From positions 3,224,001 to 3,288,000 of the forward strand of contig CAKKNE010000003.1 in the NCBI GenBank assembly GCA_918797485.1: DNA of 64,000 nt, written 5' to 3'. Shown here piece after piece: positions 33,708 through 46,444 of the stretch. The stretch's first letter is position 1; the number at the start of each line of letters is the position of its first letter. This stretch comes from Pelagomonas calceolata. Lineage: Eukaryota > Sar > Pelagophyceae > Pelagomonadales > Pelagomonadaceae. A program made the position numbers and the translations under genes. The notes under the pieces were generated by a model. That model made no database searches and was not told where the DNA came from. It was given only the letters and a program-made list of their open reading frames with translations.

Positions 33708-36700
33708 GTTTTATCATTACGCCCGAAGCCAGCCTGGCGCATAATAGTAGTAGGCGGGTTTGCTCCCGCTGCCGGACACCGAAACCCAGGGGCATTTGTT
33801 ACGTGTAGCAAATGTACACGAGCTAAGGATCGAAAAAGAAACGGGCTGCGAACTAGACTAGGTCTACGCAATATGTGTATGACGGGCCCGCGGGGCCGGA
33901 ACCCAAATTGGTGAATTGATGGCCTGAGTGTCGAAACTTGGCCCGTTGGGCCCCAGGGGCATCCTAAGCACACAGCGACACTAGCTTGCCACGGAGGCGC
34001 CCCCCTTGAGATGTGGTGAGGTCCACAAAATGGCCTAACGTGCGGGTTTTCCACAGGCGCCGCGGCCGCGGCCCTGGCCCACCCGCCTGCGAATACTTGT
34101 GTCTTTGACACTAGGGTGTCCCTGCGAGACCCCCGGCACGGGTTTTGCAGGCGGGTGGGCGCTGGCCGGCTACGGATACCGGTAAAAGTGCACTTATGGT
34201 ATGTGTAAGTTTACCTTTTCCGAGCGTGTTTTTGGAGGATATGTCCCCAGTGCGCGGCCTTCGCGCGGCTTCGAGGCGCCGGGGCGCTGCCGGGGGTCCC
34301 CCCGGATGGGCGCGCAACCGAAGCCGCGCAAAACGCTGCCCACGCAGCCCATCATGCCCTCAAACGGCGCACGGTCCCCTGCGACGTCAGTTCCCTGGCG
34401 CTATGGCAATGTGATGCTGCCTACGACTGCCTCGGATGCCCGGCGGCCTTCGCCTCGACGAATCTCTAGCAGTTGTTTGCTCATGCGTGGCGCCGCCGTT
34501 CGCCGACGCCGTCTGCCGCACGTCTTCGGCCAACTCCAGGACGCACGCGGCGCCACTTCAGCACTCGATCGGCGGTACTCGGAGCCACGCCTAGCCGACG
34601 TAATTCGACTCGAGGCGTATCCTGTGGATGTGTGCGTAGATGCTGAGCGCAGGGGTTGGAAAGCCCGTCGAGTGCGCGAACCGCTTCTGTCAGACCGACA
34701 TCAGCGCGCATACGACACCAGTGTCTAGGAGGTCGTCTTCTACCAGTCTGGCGTGCGACGCGTCGCAGAGACAGCTGCTTCGGCACTGCGCCGCCGCAGC
34801 GCAGCGGCCGCGCCGTCCACGCGTGTTGTGAAATGTAACGTTTTCTAGTCTCAAGTCGTAGCCTCGGCCGCACTAGGGCCTAATCCCAGTCGGGGTCGCC
34901 GCCTTCTCCTAGGAGTCCCAGTAGCCCCATGTGCCGGACTGTACCGCCGCGGCCGGGCTCGGCCGGCGCCCCGGCAGACCTGTACCCCTTGCTTGAGGGT
35001 CAAGGCACCTCCCTGTCCTGGCGTCCGGCGCCGCTGACGATCGTCGGTGCGCATCTTTCGTACGGTGCCGACGCGGGTAGGGCCCTGCCGGCGCCCCCGG
35101 ATGATGCCAAAGTGTACTAGAGGGTGCGCATCCTTGCGCTTATCAGGCCATAGATAAGTTCCTTCTTTTCTTACCTTTCCTTTCCCCCCCCCTCTTTTTT
35201 TTTTTTCGGGTTACCAGCGGTCCCACGGTACTTTACAAGGACAAAAAATGAACGACAGACCAGGCGACTAGGCTGGGGCAGCCTGCTGTCCCGCTCCAAC
35301 CGATGCAAGCGTACTTGCGGGGCCGCAGCGGCGGCCGGCGGTGGCCATTTCTCTCAGCACTCCGTCAACTCCCACCTCAAGGGCAGGCCTCCGGAGAGAT
35401 CGGACCGAGAGCCCTAGGAAACGGCGGGTTCCCTGGGTTTACGAATCCGACGCGGGAGGGGGCGTGCGTGCGCGCCGTCGCGGTGGAATGGGGCATCGGC
35501 GTTCTCTCGACGGCGGGCCAGCAGCCCCCTGCACGGCTTCGCGAGGTTGCTTTGGCATCTAGCGCTCTGGATAACTTGGACGCGCACCAGATCCATCACG
35601 GCGCCATCGATTTAATTCTGACATCTTGGCTCTGAAATTGTTCCCCACGTACGGCGTACCGGGGCCTCGGTGGCCAAAGCCTTCCTCGCGCACTTCTCCT
35701 CGGACCTCGCGGTGGACCTCGACAAGGCTCGCGACGCCACGCAGCGGCGCACACCACCTGCGCCGACTAGACCTGCAACTCTCGGTCCCCAAACACCCAT
35801 GTACACCTCCGCCCGCCTCCTACTGCACTGTGCCGCCAGACCAGCGCCTGCCAGGCTTCCCGCTGCCGCCTGGCAAGAAGTTCAAGAAGCGAAGGAAGGC
35901 CTAAGGGAGTTACTTTGTTTCGTTTGTGCCGTGCCCGCGCGTAGCCGCGCAGACTTCGGCTTGGCGCACGCTGTCTAGCGCGTACCGGGCATGGGACGAC
36001 CCGTCCTGGTGATGACGGCGGCGTTAATATTAGCTTTTTTTAGCGTTTTATGGCTGTTTTATTGCTAGGGTATGCGATAAATAGGGCGAAATACCCCCCC
36101 CTATCCTATACCCTTCCTATACACTTACATCACCCTTCAACACGCAACGCGCAATAGGATGGGAAGTAGCCTAGGCGGGTAATACAAGTACGGGTTGTGC
36201 TTGGATACGTCTCAGTTGAACCTTGATCCTACTAGACGTGTATTTCCATTGCAAGCAATAATGGTATCGAGACAGACTCGGACTCGGATATTTACACTAG
36301 AAAAATGCTATACTTCTTGGGTTGCAACTGGCAAAAGTTACCCAAGTTGATTAAGTACTTCAAGGAACATTCTGTCGGTGCACGTAAAGCAAAGATATCA
36401 GAGGACTACGTCGCAATCTGCAAACCTGGTCAAAACTTCATATCGACCATAGAAAAATGTCACTGGCAGTCTTCCCCACACGGTTATGCCCTCAGAAGAG
36501 GCGTACTTTGGAGGACCACGTTTGCTATAGAATGTGTACGGTGTCCCTGATGAAAAAGCACCGCGACTCGTGACGTTTTGGGATCAGTGACCTGGGCAAA
36601 TTTGACACGTTTTGGTGCAAATGGGGCATAAAATGGTCCCAAATCCGCCCCCTGGCCGGGGCTTCGCCCCTGTGGCCGGGGCTCCGGACGCCCCGGCCGG

Positions 36701-37462
36701 CCCTTCGGGCCGGAAAAAACTTTCTGGCGTAGCCCACAGCACGAAAAGTTTGCCGCTAGCAACCCCCCTTGCGAAAAAGCCGGTAATTTCGGATCGATTA
36801 AGACTCGTTCAGTACCTGGCGTCCCCCCCCCCTACGTGGAGCTGGTGACTGGCCACGGGAGTTTTAGACTTTGACCCGTGGCCCGCCTACGTGTCGGGCG
36901 GGGAGTCGTGAGACTTCGACCCGCGCCAGACGGCGCTCGACCCACACAGGGTGGAACGGAACTTGGGAATAGATGGATGCCCCACAGCTAACGGCATTCC
37001 CGCGAGCTCCAACCCGCCAAGGGTTGCGCCAGGCGCGAGCTTTCGCTTCGAACACCCGAGCGCCGCCCTGGGTGAGACCGGCACGGCCAAGGGACCTCGA
37101 GCCCCCGGGCTAGAGCCGATCGCAGGCAAGTGAGGCGAGTAGGTCTGCCAGTGACCCCTCGACTCAGAAAGCCTGAGTATGATGGCCCCTTCAAGTTGGC
37201 CCTGGTGCAACGTATATCCAACTCAGAGTCACGTTGGTACGAGTCAGAGTGCCCACCGGACCACTACCCGGCGGGTCACGGTCCGAGTCTGCTAGGGGCC
37301 AACTTGAAACCACCGTGAGCATGACTCGGACCGGGAGCATGACCGCGTACAGTGCTTTCACTGCACAGGGCGCTCGTCTGGACACCTGCCCAGAGTCGGC
37401 ATTTGGTAGAATTGGCCGATGTATGAAATATTATAGGTAGAGTACAATACAATACGTATATC
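33708..37462. other. 3.7-kb GC-rich gene-poor stretch
   Basis: Largest gap in the window. Plus-strand frames at 34201-34728, 35303-35635 and 35670-35978 are alanine/arginine-rich and look faintly coding but have no family match and no shared splice signals. A poly-C/poly-T run lies near 35185-35205. Hairpin-forming CCGGCCCTTCGGGCCGG sits near 36698. Repeat F copy 2 is at 36155-36253. A promoter-like AT-rich stretch precedes CFAP263. Confidence 0.55.
36155..36253 (-). repeat. dispersed repeat family F, copy 2
   Basis: Inverted near-identical partner of 23673-23779. Confidence 0.85.
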
Positions 37463-38593
37463 ATGAGATATCAATTTGTATCAATTTGTCCCATTAAATA
37501 TATCTTGGACATGGAGCTGCAAAGTTTCCCCTCTCAGGACAATCATCAAACAGAAGCATTGGAACAAATCTATGAAGAGATACAACGAGAAATTGAAGGC
37601 CTCAAGCTGGAAAATGATATCTTACGCAACTACAAGAGTCGGCTAAAAGCTCCTGGGGGGCTCGACTGTTGTGCGCTACCCGCCGAAGGCGAAAAGGTTT
37701 GATATCGGAAGTTTTGCATATTACTTATATCCCCCTAGGTTACGCACCAACGGCAATTGCCTCTGAAGCTGATGATAGAGCAGAAGTGCGAGATTGCCAT
37801 CAAAGAGCAAGAACGGGTTAGCCAGCAGTCTGGGGAACACAGGAAGGCAGCAGAAACCCTCGCTGACACTTTGCGCACCGTGTTAGAAGAGACAGATATC
37901 CGCATCTCAGATCTGAAGAAAGATGCTTACGAGTTTAAGCGTGACATTGTCGTCGGAGCTGAAAGCATGCGGACCGGCAAGACTTTGGCTGAAAAGACAA
38001 CGCGGTATATGGAAGAAAAGCTACAAAAGAGAGACGGTGTGATCGGGAAACTTCGACTGAAAAATTCTACAATCAAGACACACTTGTACAAAGTTGAATT
38101 ACAAATGAAGCAAAAAGAACAGACCGGTGATGCTCTCCATTATATTGACTTTCATCAACTCCAGATAGAAAACAAACAATACCAAGCACGAATCGAAGAT
38201 CGCAATGAGCAGCTTCTTCGCCTAAAGATGACTACTAGCAAGACAGTTCAGGCGCTTAATCGGCTTAAGAAAACGCTTAACACATTGTCTGCTGAGTCTG
38301 GCTGGCTGAAGCTTGAGATAATTGCCCGGACCAAACAACTGTGCAAGGTCAGTGATGAAAGAAACACCGTGAATCTGGATGTTGCAAGCGAGCGAAATAG
38401 TAAAAACCTGCGCAGTGACAAGGTCGAGCCGAGTGGCTTGCCTTCCACGCTGGACTACGTTAGTCAAAAAGCCCATATGTATGATCTCCAAGCAACGCTC
38501 TGCGACTGGGGACGAAAAACGGAAATCATAGACATGGCTGCCTGTAATTCTCAAAATGTTGCTCGGAAGCTGGCCTGCAGGAAGCTCGCGTAG
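37463..38593 (+). CDS. CFAP263: axonemal coiled-coil protein CFAP263 (CCDC113)
   Basis: Coiled-coil protein of motile cilia; CCDC113 with CCDC96 forms a complex near radial spoke 3 and the nexin-dynein regulatory complex. Exon 1 37463-37696, 42-nt intron (donor GTTTGA, acceptor CCCCCTAG), exon 2 37739-38593; 362 aa. The C-terminal DUF4201 domain is clear: MEEKLQKRDGVIGKLRLKNSTIK, then IDFHQLQIENKQYQARIEDRN, EQLLRLKMTTSKTVQALN, LPSTLDYVSQKAHMYDLQ and the final WGRKTEIIDMA, aligned with human VDFQQLKIENAQFLEKIDERNQ and WERKVEIAEM. It could be the CCDC96/CFAP184 paralogue, which shares the domain, but its short length favours CCDC113. The start may instead be the ATG at 37511. Confidence 0.85.
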
Positions 38594-38847
38594 GTTTGGC
38601 CGCTTTATATCCGCCCCGCACGCAAGTCTGTTCCCAGGCAGGATGAATAGATTGACAGAAGCAGTTCTTTACCCTTACCGCAGCGAAGTCACGCTGGGGT
38701 CCTCCTCGGAGTGAGTCTGGATGTCACTAGCCCCAACAACCTCTTACGGAAACGCGACCTTCGCAGGCCACTAAAACTCTCAAACCCAATAGTTCGCTTA
38801 CCCGTTTCAGTCACCTCCTCAATTTGCCGCCGTACCACGATCTACGG

Positions 38848-39025
38848 ATGGCTGACCAGAAGGATTTTGCGCCGCGATGAGGATTTGACTGTAAACGAAT
38901 GCGGCGACGGTGTGCGCTCTGCGGACGCGTTTGCAAGTGCGGGGGGTATATTGTGCGTATACGCCATTGCCACGGACTCTTGATCGCTCGGAGATGCTCT
39001 ATTTGCACTAAGATGCGGTTTTTTC
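38848..39025 (+). repeat. dispersed repeat family E, copy 2
   Basis: Inverted partner of 30961-31185. Confidence 0.75.
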
Positions 39026-39119
39026 CTCTGGGGGCCCGCGCGGGACGGTCTGGCACTTTTTTCATTTGGGGTCTGGCCGTTTATCTGCTGGATGGTGGGG
39101 TCGTACGACTCCTGAAGGC

Positions 39120-39607
39120 ACGGGGGGTGACACCATTGAACCCCAAATTTGCCGTATCTCTATCACTAGACGTCTGGTGTTCCGGCAAATTGAGCCAGAG
39201 GGGCCTATATACCCCTCTAGGACGTGACCGAAACAGGTAACCGAAACGATTAGGTTTGGAAATTTTAGTGGCCTGCGAAGGTCGCACCAGTGGCGTTTCG
39301 TGCCGGGTCAGGCGACCTATCTGGCAGCCCATCGGGTACCCGGCCGCGCCTACGCATCCACCCCACGCCATAGGTACCCGAGGGCCCCTGGGAGACCAAA
39401 ATCCTAGCATAGAGTTTTGATTTTTCAGTCCAGAGGCCCCTGAAATACCTGCACGTTAGGCCCCAGACGGGCAACTTCGCGACCGCGTCTCGCCGCGAAA
39501 GTGACCCCTTCCCCCCACCCCGGTCACGGGGCGTACAAAGGGACCCTTTGGGACCCCGTAGCCAAAATCGCCGGCGCATAAGTGGCTGGGAACTCGAATC
39601 TCAAATT
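39120..39607 (+). repeat. dispersed repeat family A, copy 2
   Basis: Same orientation as 4434-5266 but without the 400-bp middle stretch. Confidence 0.75.
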
Positions 39608-40227
39608 AGGGGACACCCCCCACTTCACCCCCCGTCTGAAGGCTCAGGCCAAGGGGCTTGTAGAGCTGCTAGCCTGAGTAGGTTGCAACTTACCCGCAAA
39701 TGGCCCGTTAGTTACCCGGGTTAGGGACCCCCGCCGTGCCAGGGAATAACCCCTCGGGTCATTTGCAACCTAGCCGCGGCCTTCAGGTTTGTTGTCAAGG
39801 GGGCCCGGGTGTCTCCCTGCAAAAAAGGGCAATTTTCAACATATTTTCATTTGCGTCACACCGTCCGGTCTCCTTCGCACGATATTGAGGGGGGATAGGG
39901 CCATGCTGCCCGCCGGCCTAGAATTTCCACTGGCAACTGAGAAGGCAACTTGCTGATGTGGCAGAAACAGCCGAGCCTCGTCTAATCGGGTCTTCTTGTC
40001 ACTTTTAAAACAACATTCCTCCCTCTGCGGAGAGCAGCAGCTTTGGGCGCTCGGAGCCGCCGAGACGGCCCAGCAGCTCTTGCGCGGCTCTACGCGACGG
40101 CTGCGGCTGACCCGCGCGCGCAGAGCGCGCTCAAATGGGATAAGCTCGGCTAGTATTATTCTTGCGGCTGCTAGTAGCGGCGGCTAGCTGGCTCATGGGG
40201 GTCGTTTTGTCAGCAAGTAGATAGACC

Positions 40228-42350
40228 CTACTTTGCTGTCGACAACGTGAGCAATGACTGACTGGCTTCTCGGCGACGAATCGTGATTTGCCTTGCCTGA
40301 GTATGAAGCGATTGAATATGCTTAAAGCTCGATAGGAGTTCTCGTTTCTGAACATTTGACGTAACAGGACCTTCCATGTTATTTAGTTTCTTCGTATGTT
40401 GCGTATGTTGCTGTAATGTTACAATTGTGCTAAGTCTATTACTGAGTATTGAAAATGCAGCAGATTGTGGAAGTAACATCAATAGCCCGTACAAACTTTT
40501 TAGCAACAGCGGGTGATACCCAGCATTCACCTCCAAAAGTTGCAGACGGAGCTGAAGAAAAATGGGACTCTCGAGTAACTGAACTAACTTATCCGCCTGC
40601 ATGAGAAATCCCACTGTAACATCCACAAGGGCGAAGTGAGTGATGAGCGAGGCAGCAAGGTCATATGCCTGGGCCAGAAGGCATAAAGCTAGCGTAGCCA
40701 CAGGATTATGGCACCAACATTCATACATTATGATGAACAAATTGGTGGCCTCATCTGGTGCACTTGGCTCCAAGCTGGAACGAAGTACTTCTCGCAGCTC
40801 GTCAAGCTCACGGGCTGTAAGCAATATAAGGCTTAGAGTCTGAACCATAATTGAGCGAAACTCAAGTGCATCTTCGAGCAATGACGAGTTGCCTGAGGTC
40901 CCTTCACTTGGTGTCCCTTGAAGAATGGCGGCTAGAGAAAAGTATATAGACTTGGCGCTCAATAAAGAGCAAAGATAACGAATTATCAAAGAGCCCCTGA
41001 GTTCTAGCAAGCCTCGGTCTTCTGCAAACAAACAGACTATGGCATTCAGGACGCGTTGAAACTCTTGATTATGTAGGAGCGAAATTTGAGCCAGGACTTC
41101 GAGATTTGTTAGGACAACTTCATCAGCTTCATCGGACAATGTCTTTAACAATGCAGGCAAGAGTTCAGAGATAAAGTTCTTCATTTCACCTGGTGCCTTT
41201 TCCAGTAACATGTTAATCCACCTCAAGGTCGCCATTCTAGTAGGGATGTAGTGAGAATCCAGCTCTGTAGTCAAAGTTTGTAACAAAGGAGATAGCTCAA
41301 AATGCTCTTTAGTTGTTTTGACAAACTTTAACAAATCTATGTTTGTATGGCCAGCAACCTGACGAATTTCAATGTCGACGTCTGAAATGCAATGCATGAT
41401 AGCGCCAAGAAGGTCAGAGTAGAATAGCAGCAACTTGTGTCCACCAAGCTTGATGAAATCCCGCACCCATATCATCGCTGTTAGTCGATTGGACCGTTCT
41501 TTGTGTCGACACTGGTCGACAAGAATGCCAACCATCGGGCATAACTCTACCAGCTTGGACCTTTTGATTTCATTTAAGAACCCCCCAATTGCAGAACCAG
41601 CAGCTTGCCGTATCTCTCTGTTGGAATCTGAAAGCATGTGGAATAGGCCATCAAGAAAGTCAGGCAACCAATCTAGCATGTTGATATCAGGCACGGAGTC
41701 GAGAACGGTAATCCAACCTAGCCAGGGAATTAAGATCAGTTTCAAGAATGAATCGCACCAACAAGTAACTGTCGTATGTATGGGTTCGACCGACGAATAT
41801 ATTTTTGTAGGAGAGGAACAAAACGTTCAACATCAAAGCAATTAGATTCAGTAACTATGTCTTTGATCAGTCTGTCCAGTAAATTTGCTCCATTTTTAAC
41901 GTCGATATCAACATCAGCAAACAACTTGCACAGTCCATCAAAAATCTGATTGAAATATCGTAGAACATCACCTCTAGCTACCTTCGCAATGTTATATAGT
42001 GACTCACATGAGTAATATCTCACGCGGCTCTCTGGGTCGTCAAGACAATGCAGGACTGGAGGCAACAACGCATCGAGATACAAGAAGATATCTGGCATCA
42101 ATCCTATGGCTGTAGCCGCTAGCCCGATGAGACCACCCTTACGGTGATTCGTGTTGGTGGATGTAGCAAAATCTTGGCCCAACAAAGCAATTACTGAACA
42201 AATGCGATCGGTGTCACTTTTCTGCTGAAGTGTTTTAACGAGAGCTTCAATCTCTAGAGCTGCGTTTTTTCTTTTGTCATAGGACCGATCACCCAGCGAT
42301 CGCAATATGGCCGGTGGTAACGGACTCTCCGCAGGTTCCTGATCGTCCAT
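40228..42350 (-). CDS. VAC14: VAC14, scaffold of the PIKfyve/Fab1 complex
   Basis: HEAT-repeat scaffold that joins the PI3P 5-kinase Fab1/PIKfyve and the phosphatase Fig4 on late endosome or vacuole membranes. Exon 1 41759-42350, 41-nt intron (donor GTGCGA, acceptor GGCTAG), exon 2 40228-41717; 693 aa, a little shorter than human (782). Signatures: YDKRKNAALEIEALVK, HRKGGLIGLAATAIGL, LDDPESRVRYYSCESLYNIAKVARG, FADVDIDVKNGANLLDRLIKDIV, then across the intron VGWITVLDSVPDI, DFLDGLFHMLSDSNREIRQ. The Fig4-binding C-terminus ends with LLLKSLYGLLMLLPQSAAF. ATG at 42350 is in the right place. Confidence 0.96.
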
Positions 42351-42955
42351 TTGATTTTTTTTCGCGTTCGCTTAACAATGAGACACCCACCCGCTCAAGG
42401 GAGCTTCCGGGCTTGCCTCGTCAGATCTCTGGGTTGCTAAAAGACTCGGCGCATGATACGTCGTGTCAACGCGGTGCTTGGCTGGGAGGCGTCAAAAGAG
42501 ATCAATTCCAGAGGACGTGGCGATGCCCGCAAAATGGCGCGCTAGCGCGGGGTCTGTTGGACCTGCCGACACGTACACACAGAACCTTACGTACGGGGTG
42601 CGACAAGCTCGTACTGTTGATTATATATATATATATCCAACCAACGCTCCTCCTATTCTCGAAATGGCGGCGGCGGCGGCCAAGACGTCGAGTAATTATG
42701 AGATCATACGGCAAATTTGGGGGTCGGTGACCGGGAAGTAGTCCATGCGTTTTAGATCTTTACTGGGACACCGACCCGGACTTTTGGTATTGCCAGTGCG
42801 TCCCCCGTCATATTTCTCATATTATAATTCAGGCGAGGGAGGATCTAGCGAGAGGAGTGATATTTGTTACATACTCCAGAGAGCGAAGCAATACAATTAA
42901 GCCACCACGTTGTCCTTCGGTGGACAGGTGTGCTGTTCCCTAGTTCGTAATGAGT
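42351..42955. other. spacer between VAC14 and SEC63
   Basis: Promoter side of VAC14 and 3' flank of SEC63. A TA dinucleotide run near 42621-42634 and GGC trinucleotides near 42665. No gene seen. Confidence 0.6.
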
Positions 42956-45009
42956 TTAAGCCGCACATGTCTGGTCCTTGCTTTGTTTCTTCCGTTGGAT
43001 GCGTGCTCTTCGTCGACGCCGTTCTGCTACGGTGAGGACGGCATCATCCAGAGAGTCGCCAACTTCAGCATCACAGTTGGTGACATCTCCATCACGAGAT
43101 GTGTCGTCAGTGTCAGAATCAGTGTCGGCATTACCAGACATAACCTGCTCAAAGAGCGTGGGCTCATCATCAAGATTGAGGTCATCAGGATGTGCCTTGT
43201 ACTCTGGAAGCTGGGCTGCAGGAATTACAGTCATTTTAACTTGCTCCCTAACATCAAGGCCAAGATAATCAGTTGACTTCAAGTCGACATTAAAAACATA
43301 AATGCCAGCTTGAGGAGGTGCTAGGAATTTAACTCGATGATTCACAACCTTGGACTGAGCATTGACCTTGTCAGCAAGGATGAGATTTCCGGCGGTGTCA
43401 GAGACAAGAATCCACCAAGATTCAAGCCGCGTAGAGGGAAAATAAGGAGCATGAACAAGAGGAGCTAGCCTACCATCAGCTATATTCGAGCGATCAAACG
43501 CAACCAGGAGCGTCACAAGATCGCGCTCGGCAATCTCACTTTCGTCCTCAACATAAAGATCGAATTTGCATCTGAGGCGAGGCATTATCTTGCACGCGTG
43601 CTCAATATCAGCGCACTGCATATCTGACATGCCAGCGAGTCCCTTTTTATGTTCATCAGGCACATCTAGGTACTCACGCAAACCCTTCACGGCGCTTTTG
43701 CCTTTGATGCAATGATGGATCTCCTTATTTCCAAAATGGGGTAGTTGCGCCAAGGAATGGTCCTTGATCCATAGTGCTTGTGTCAGGCACTGTGAAAAGT
43801 CAATTATGTTAATCGAGGTCTGCAGCCATCGCTGGGATTGCGCCAGCTCCACCATGGCGTCAATCAATGTCGATGCATTTCCTAACAGTTTGTGCAAATC
43901 AACACGTAGTAGAGCTGACATTTCCAAGCGATGCACATGAGCATGAAGTAGTGCATTTCCTTTCAGAACAATTGGGTGCTCAAATCGTGGCTTTTGCATT
44001 AGACCTTGCCGGAGTTTAGTGATGAGCCGAGAAAGTTCTGCTTGTCTGGAGGATGCACCAACACTAACCGGGAATCTGTTTTCGGCGGCACCTGCAAGAA
44101 CCTCGGGTAGCATTTTTACTGTCGAATGCTCTGACAGAACGTGCAAAAAAAAACTATACGTCTCATACATAACATTATTTTCTCCAAACTTGCGAGAGTA
44201 CTGGTACCAGGCTGCAACAATTGCAGGAATGATGACCACAAGGACCCCAAGGTAAATGCAAAGGATTGCATAATGATTAGCTTCATCCAGAAGAAAGGTT
44301 GGCAGACCTATAGAAACCTCAAGCGACTGCTTTCCGTCTGGATTGCCGTACTCGAGCCAATTCCTCTTAGCTTCGTCGTCTGTGAGGGCCTCATAAGCCT
44401 TCGCCACCTTCATGAACATCTCTTCAGCAATCTTATTACCTGGATTTTTGTCTGGATGATATTCAAGTGAAAGTTTGCGATATGCTTTGCGAATTTCTTT
44501 ATCCTCGGCATTCGATGCGACTCCCAAAATCTTGAACGGATCAAATGATGCGAGCTCAGCATCGAATGTGAGCGCCTACACGACAGAGTTGCGTACCTTA
44601 GTTAGAGAAATATCGTACCCGAATCAACATAAGAAGCACCACCCAGGCCGTGACGAGAAGGGAGGCATTTATTATAAATCGCGCATTGGTGAGGAGTCTC
44701 GTGACCGATTGCCGTTCACTTAGTTCCCTTGCCTTCGCTTTCTCGACACCTGTTGCTGGAATGCGCGCCAAGCTGTAACGTTTAGATTTGAATGACACTG
44801 GGGTAGTACTAGTTCTAGCTACATCGCTGAAACGCTGCTGCGGCATCATGATGCCTATGTGCACGGTATCAACATGCCTAGGGTCACGATTGCGCCGTTT
44901 CTTCACGATAGACGTACGCCAAGATCCAAAAAGTTGTCGGAATGACATAAATTCCGAGCATCGTCATGCCAAAGTAATAAAATGCCGAATTATCATAGTC
45001 AAGCGCCAT
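42956..45009 (-). CDS. SEC63: SEC63, ER translocon J-protein
   Basis: ER membrane protein that recruits BiP to the Sec61 channel for post-translational import. Exons 44918-45009, 44619-44877, 42956-44575; introns 40 and 43 nt; 656 aa. First exon MALDYDNSAFYYFGMTMLG matches the family start and begins helix 1 (GIYVIPTTFWILA). Helix 2: FIINASLLVTAWVVLLMLI. The lumenal J domain follows: FDPFKILGVASNAEDKEIRK, with HPD in LEYHPDKNPGN. Helix 3: YAILCIYLGVLVVIIPAIVA. Then the cytosolic Brl domain (FSQCLTQALWIKD, KVVNHRVKFLAPPQAG) and an acidic tail (NADTDSDTDD, which in the family binds Sec62). The exact acceptor of intron 1 has two alternatives a few codons apart. A transposon-like repeat lies 30 bp upstream of the start. 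Confidence 0.94.
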
Positions 45010-45039
45010 CGGCGAATAGCGATCAGCTTACTACCTACG

Positions 45040-45803
45040 GTAACTTGGTATTCCCACCGTGACACCTACCCGGGCCCGATAATCGTACAGGACCTCGACC
45101 TTACCCTAGCACGTGCCTCGAGACCCTAGATTTTGAGGCGCGCGAGCTTTTGGTTCACCGCGACGACCGTCGATACGGTCCCAACCGCGACACATAATAC
45201 GACACTATCTCCAGCTTCTCGAGCGCTTGAACGCGGCCGCAGTGTCCGAGAGTACCCCACGCATGTGTCTGACCCAATGTCTTCTTTAGGGCATGCCGTC
45301 TGGCGATTTCTGCTACGTCGCGCCGCGGGGCGGTACGCCGAGCATGATCTCCGCGCGTTCCACTGGCTTTGTTACCTTCTCGGGCAGCCTCGGTTCAGCG
45401 AAAGTTTTTCGCGCGGAGCCCCACGAGGCTCGTTATGGGTGCGTCAAGGGCCGAGCTTCAGGTCAGCTTTTCTTGGCCGCATCGCGTGCCCGACCGCCAC
45501 TACCACCGCGGCACACTCGAGGCATCCCAGAGCAACTTCCACCTTGCTTGCGGAGACCGCCGGGCAGCGGCGTCATCGCGAACTAGTGCTGCGATTCTGC
45601 GTGAGATTTCGCCCCAGGAGAGCATTTCAGCACGCCATAAAACCACGAAACGCGGTCGCCACGGCAGCCCGCACGCGTGGGCTGCGACGAAGGTGCCGTC
45701 CTGCGGCCCCGACCCCGCAATCGCAGCCAGGGCTGCGAATCTCCGTGCTGTGCCGCCTCAAAAAGTCGGCCCCGTCACGGTGCGGGGCGAAAACCCAAGT
45801 TAC
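45040..45803 (+). repeat. dispersed repeat family D, copy 2, with short inverted ends
   Basis: Inverted relative to 26271-26910. Ends read GTAACTTGG ... CCAAGTTAC. Next to the right end, a related GTCACGGTGCGGGGCGAAAA tract mirrors the left. A 234-codon plus frame runs through it but is not conserved between copies. It looks like a non-autonomous DNA transposon; no target-site duplication is clear. It sits directly upstream of the SEC63 start. Confidence 0.75.
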
Positions 45804-46444
45804 ATTTCCGAGTCATACAAGTCATACTGTGTACTAGTCTAGTTTACTAATACACAAGACAACCTGAAGGGTTTTGCTCGATCCCGAAATCCCTCCGACG
45901 GCCCTGGGGTCTGTGTACTAAAACCGGCGAATATTATGATGGGGGAAACTAAGGGCATCTCACCCCCCAGACAGAAACTAGCCAGTCACCGTGACCGTGA
46001 CTCGGACCCGGGCCGTGACGGTGGCCCAATGGTAAGCTTACCGAACCCTGTCACGGTGCTCTCACCAGATAAGTTCAATTTGCCTTCCGTTCCGAGTCGG
46101 AACCTTTGGGTGTCACAGTACAGGCCCGGCGGCCCGGTGGGGGCTGCCAGTCAATAGCCAGTGGCCCAGTGCCAGTCGCCCGCCAGCCCGGGGGGTTCAA
46201 GCCGCCTGAGTTTCACCTTCAAAGTCGGGCGACATCTAGTCGCTTACAAAATATCGCCAATTTGGCCCCTCAACTTGAAGGCAGCGCCGCGGCCGGTCTG
46301 GGATGGGGGATTTGGCCTTAGGTAGCTTCACAGAGTCTCTGGAGGCTAGATTGAACTCAGGCTCGACTCGGCCGGGAAGTTGAAAGCTAAGGCTAAAGCT
46401 AGCACTTCAAGTTATACTAGCACTTGCAGGACCCGGCGAGGTAG
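45804..46444. other. intergenic gap
   Basis: Short repeated words (CACCGTGACCGTGACTCGG, GGCCCGGCGGCCCGG) and no supported gene. Confidence 0.6.

Larger units (their letters stand above)
38594..40227. other. intergenic gap with repeats E and A
   Basis: Repeat E copy 2 (38848-39025) and repeat A copy 2 (39120-39607), then about 600 bp without recognised features ending at the VAC14 stop. Confidence 0.7.

Noticed and set aside
33602-34111. 169-codon minus-strand frame
   Set aside because: Overlaps the first exon of the thioredoxin fusion in another frame and has no ordered sequence.
34201-35978. Several alanine-rich plus-strand frames as a second CFAP54-like gene
   Set aside because: No family motif, and the pieces cannot be joined by plausible splice sites.
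36655-36725. GC hairpin followed by A-run as a bacterial-type terminator
   Set aside because: The context is a eukaryotic nuclear genome with no gene ending there.
45133-45842. 234-codon and 157-codon plus-strand frames
   Set aside because: They lie wholly within repeat D; the other copy does not preserve the same frame.
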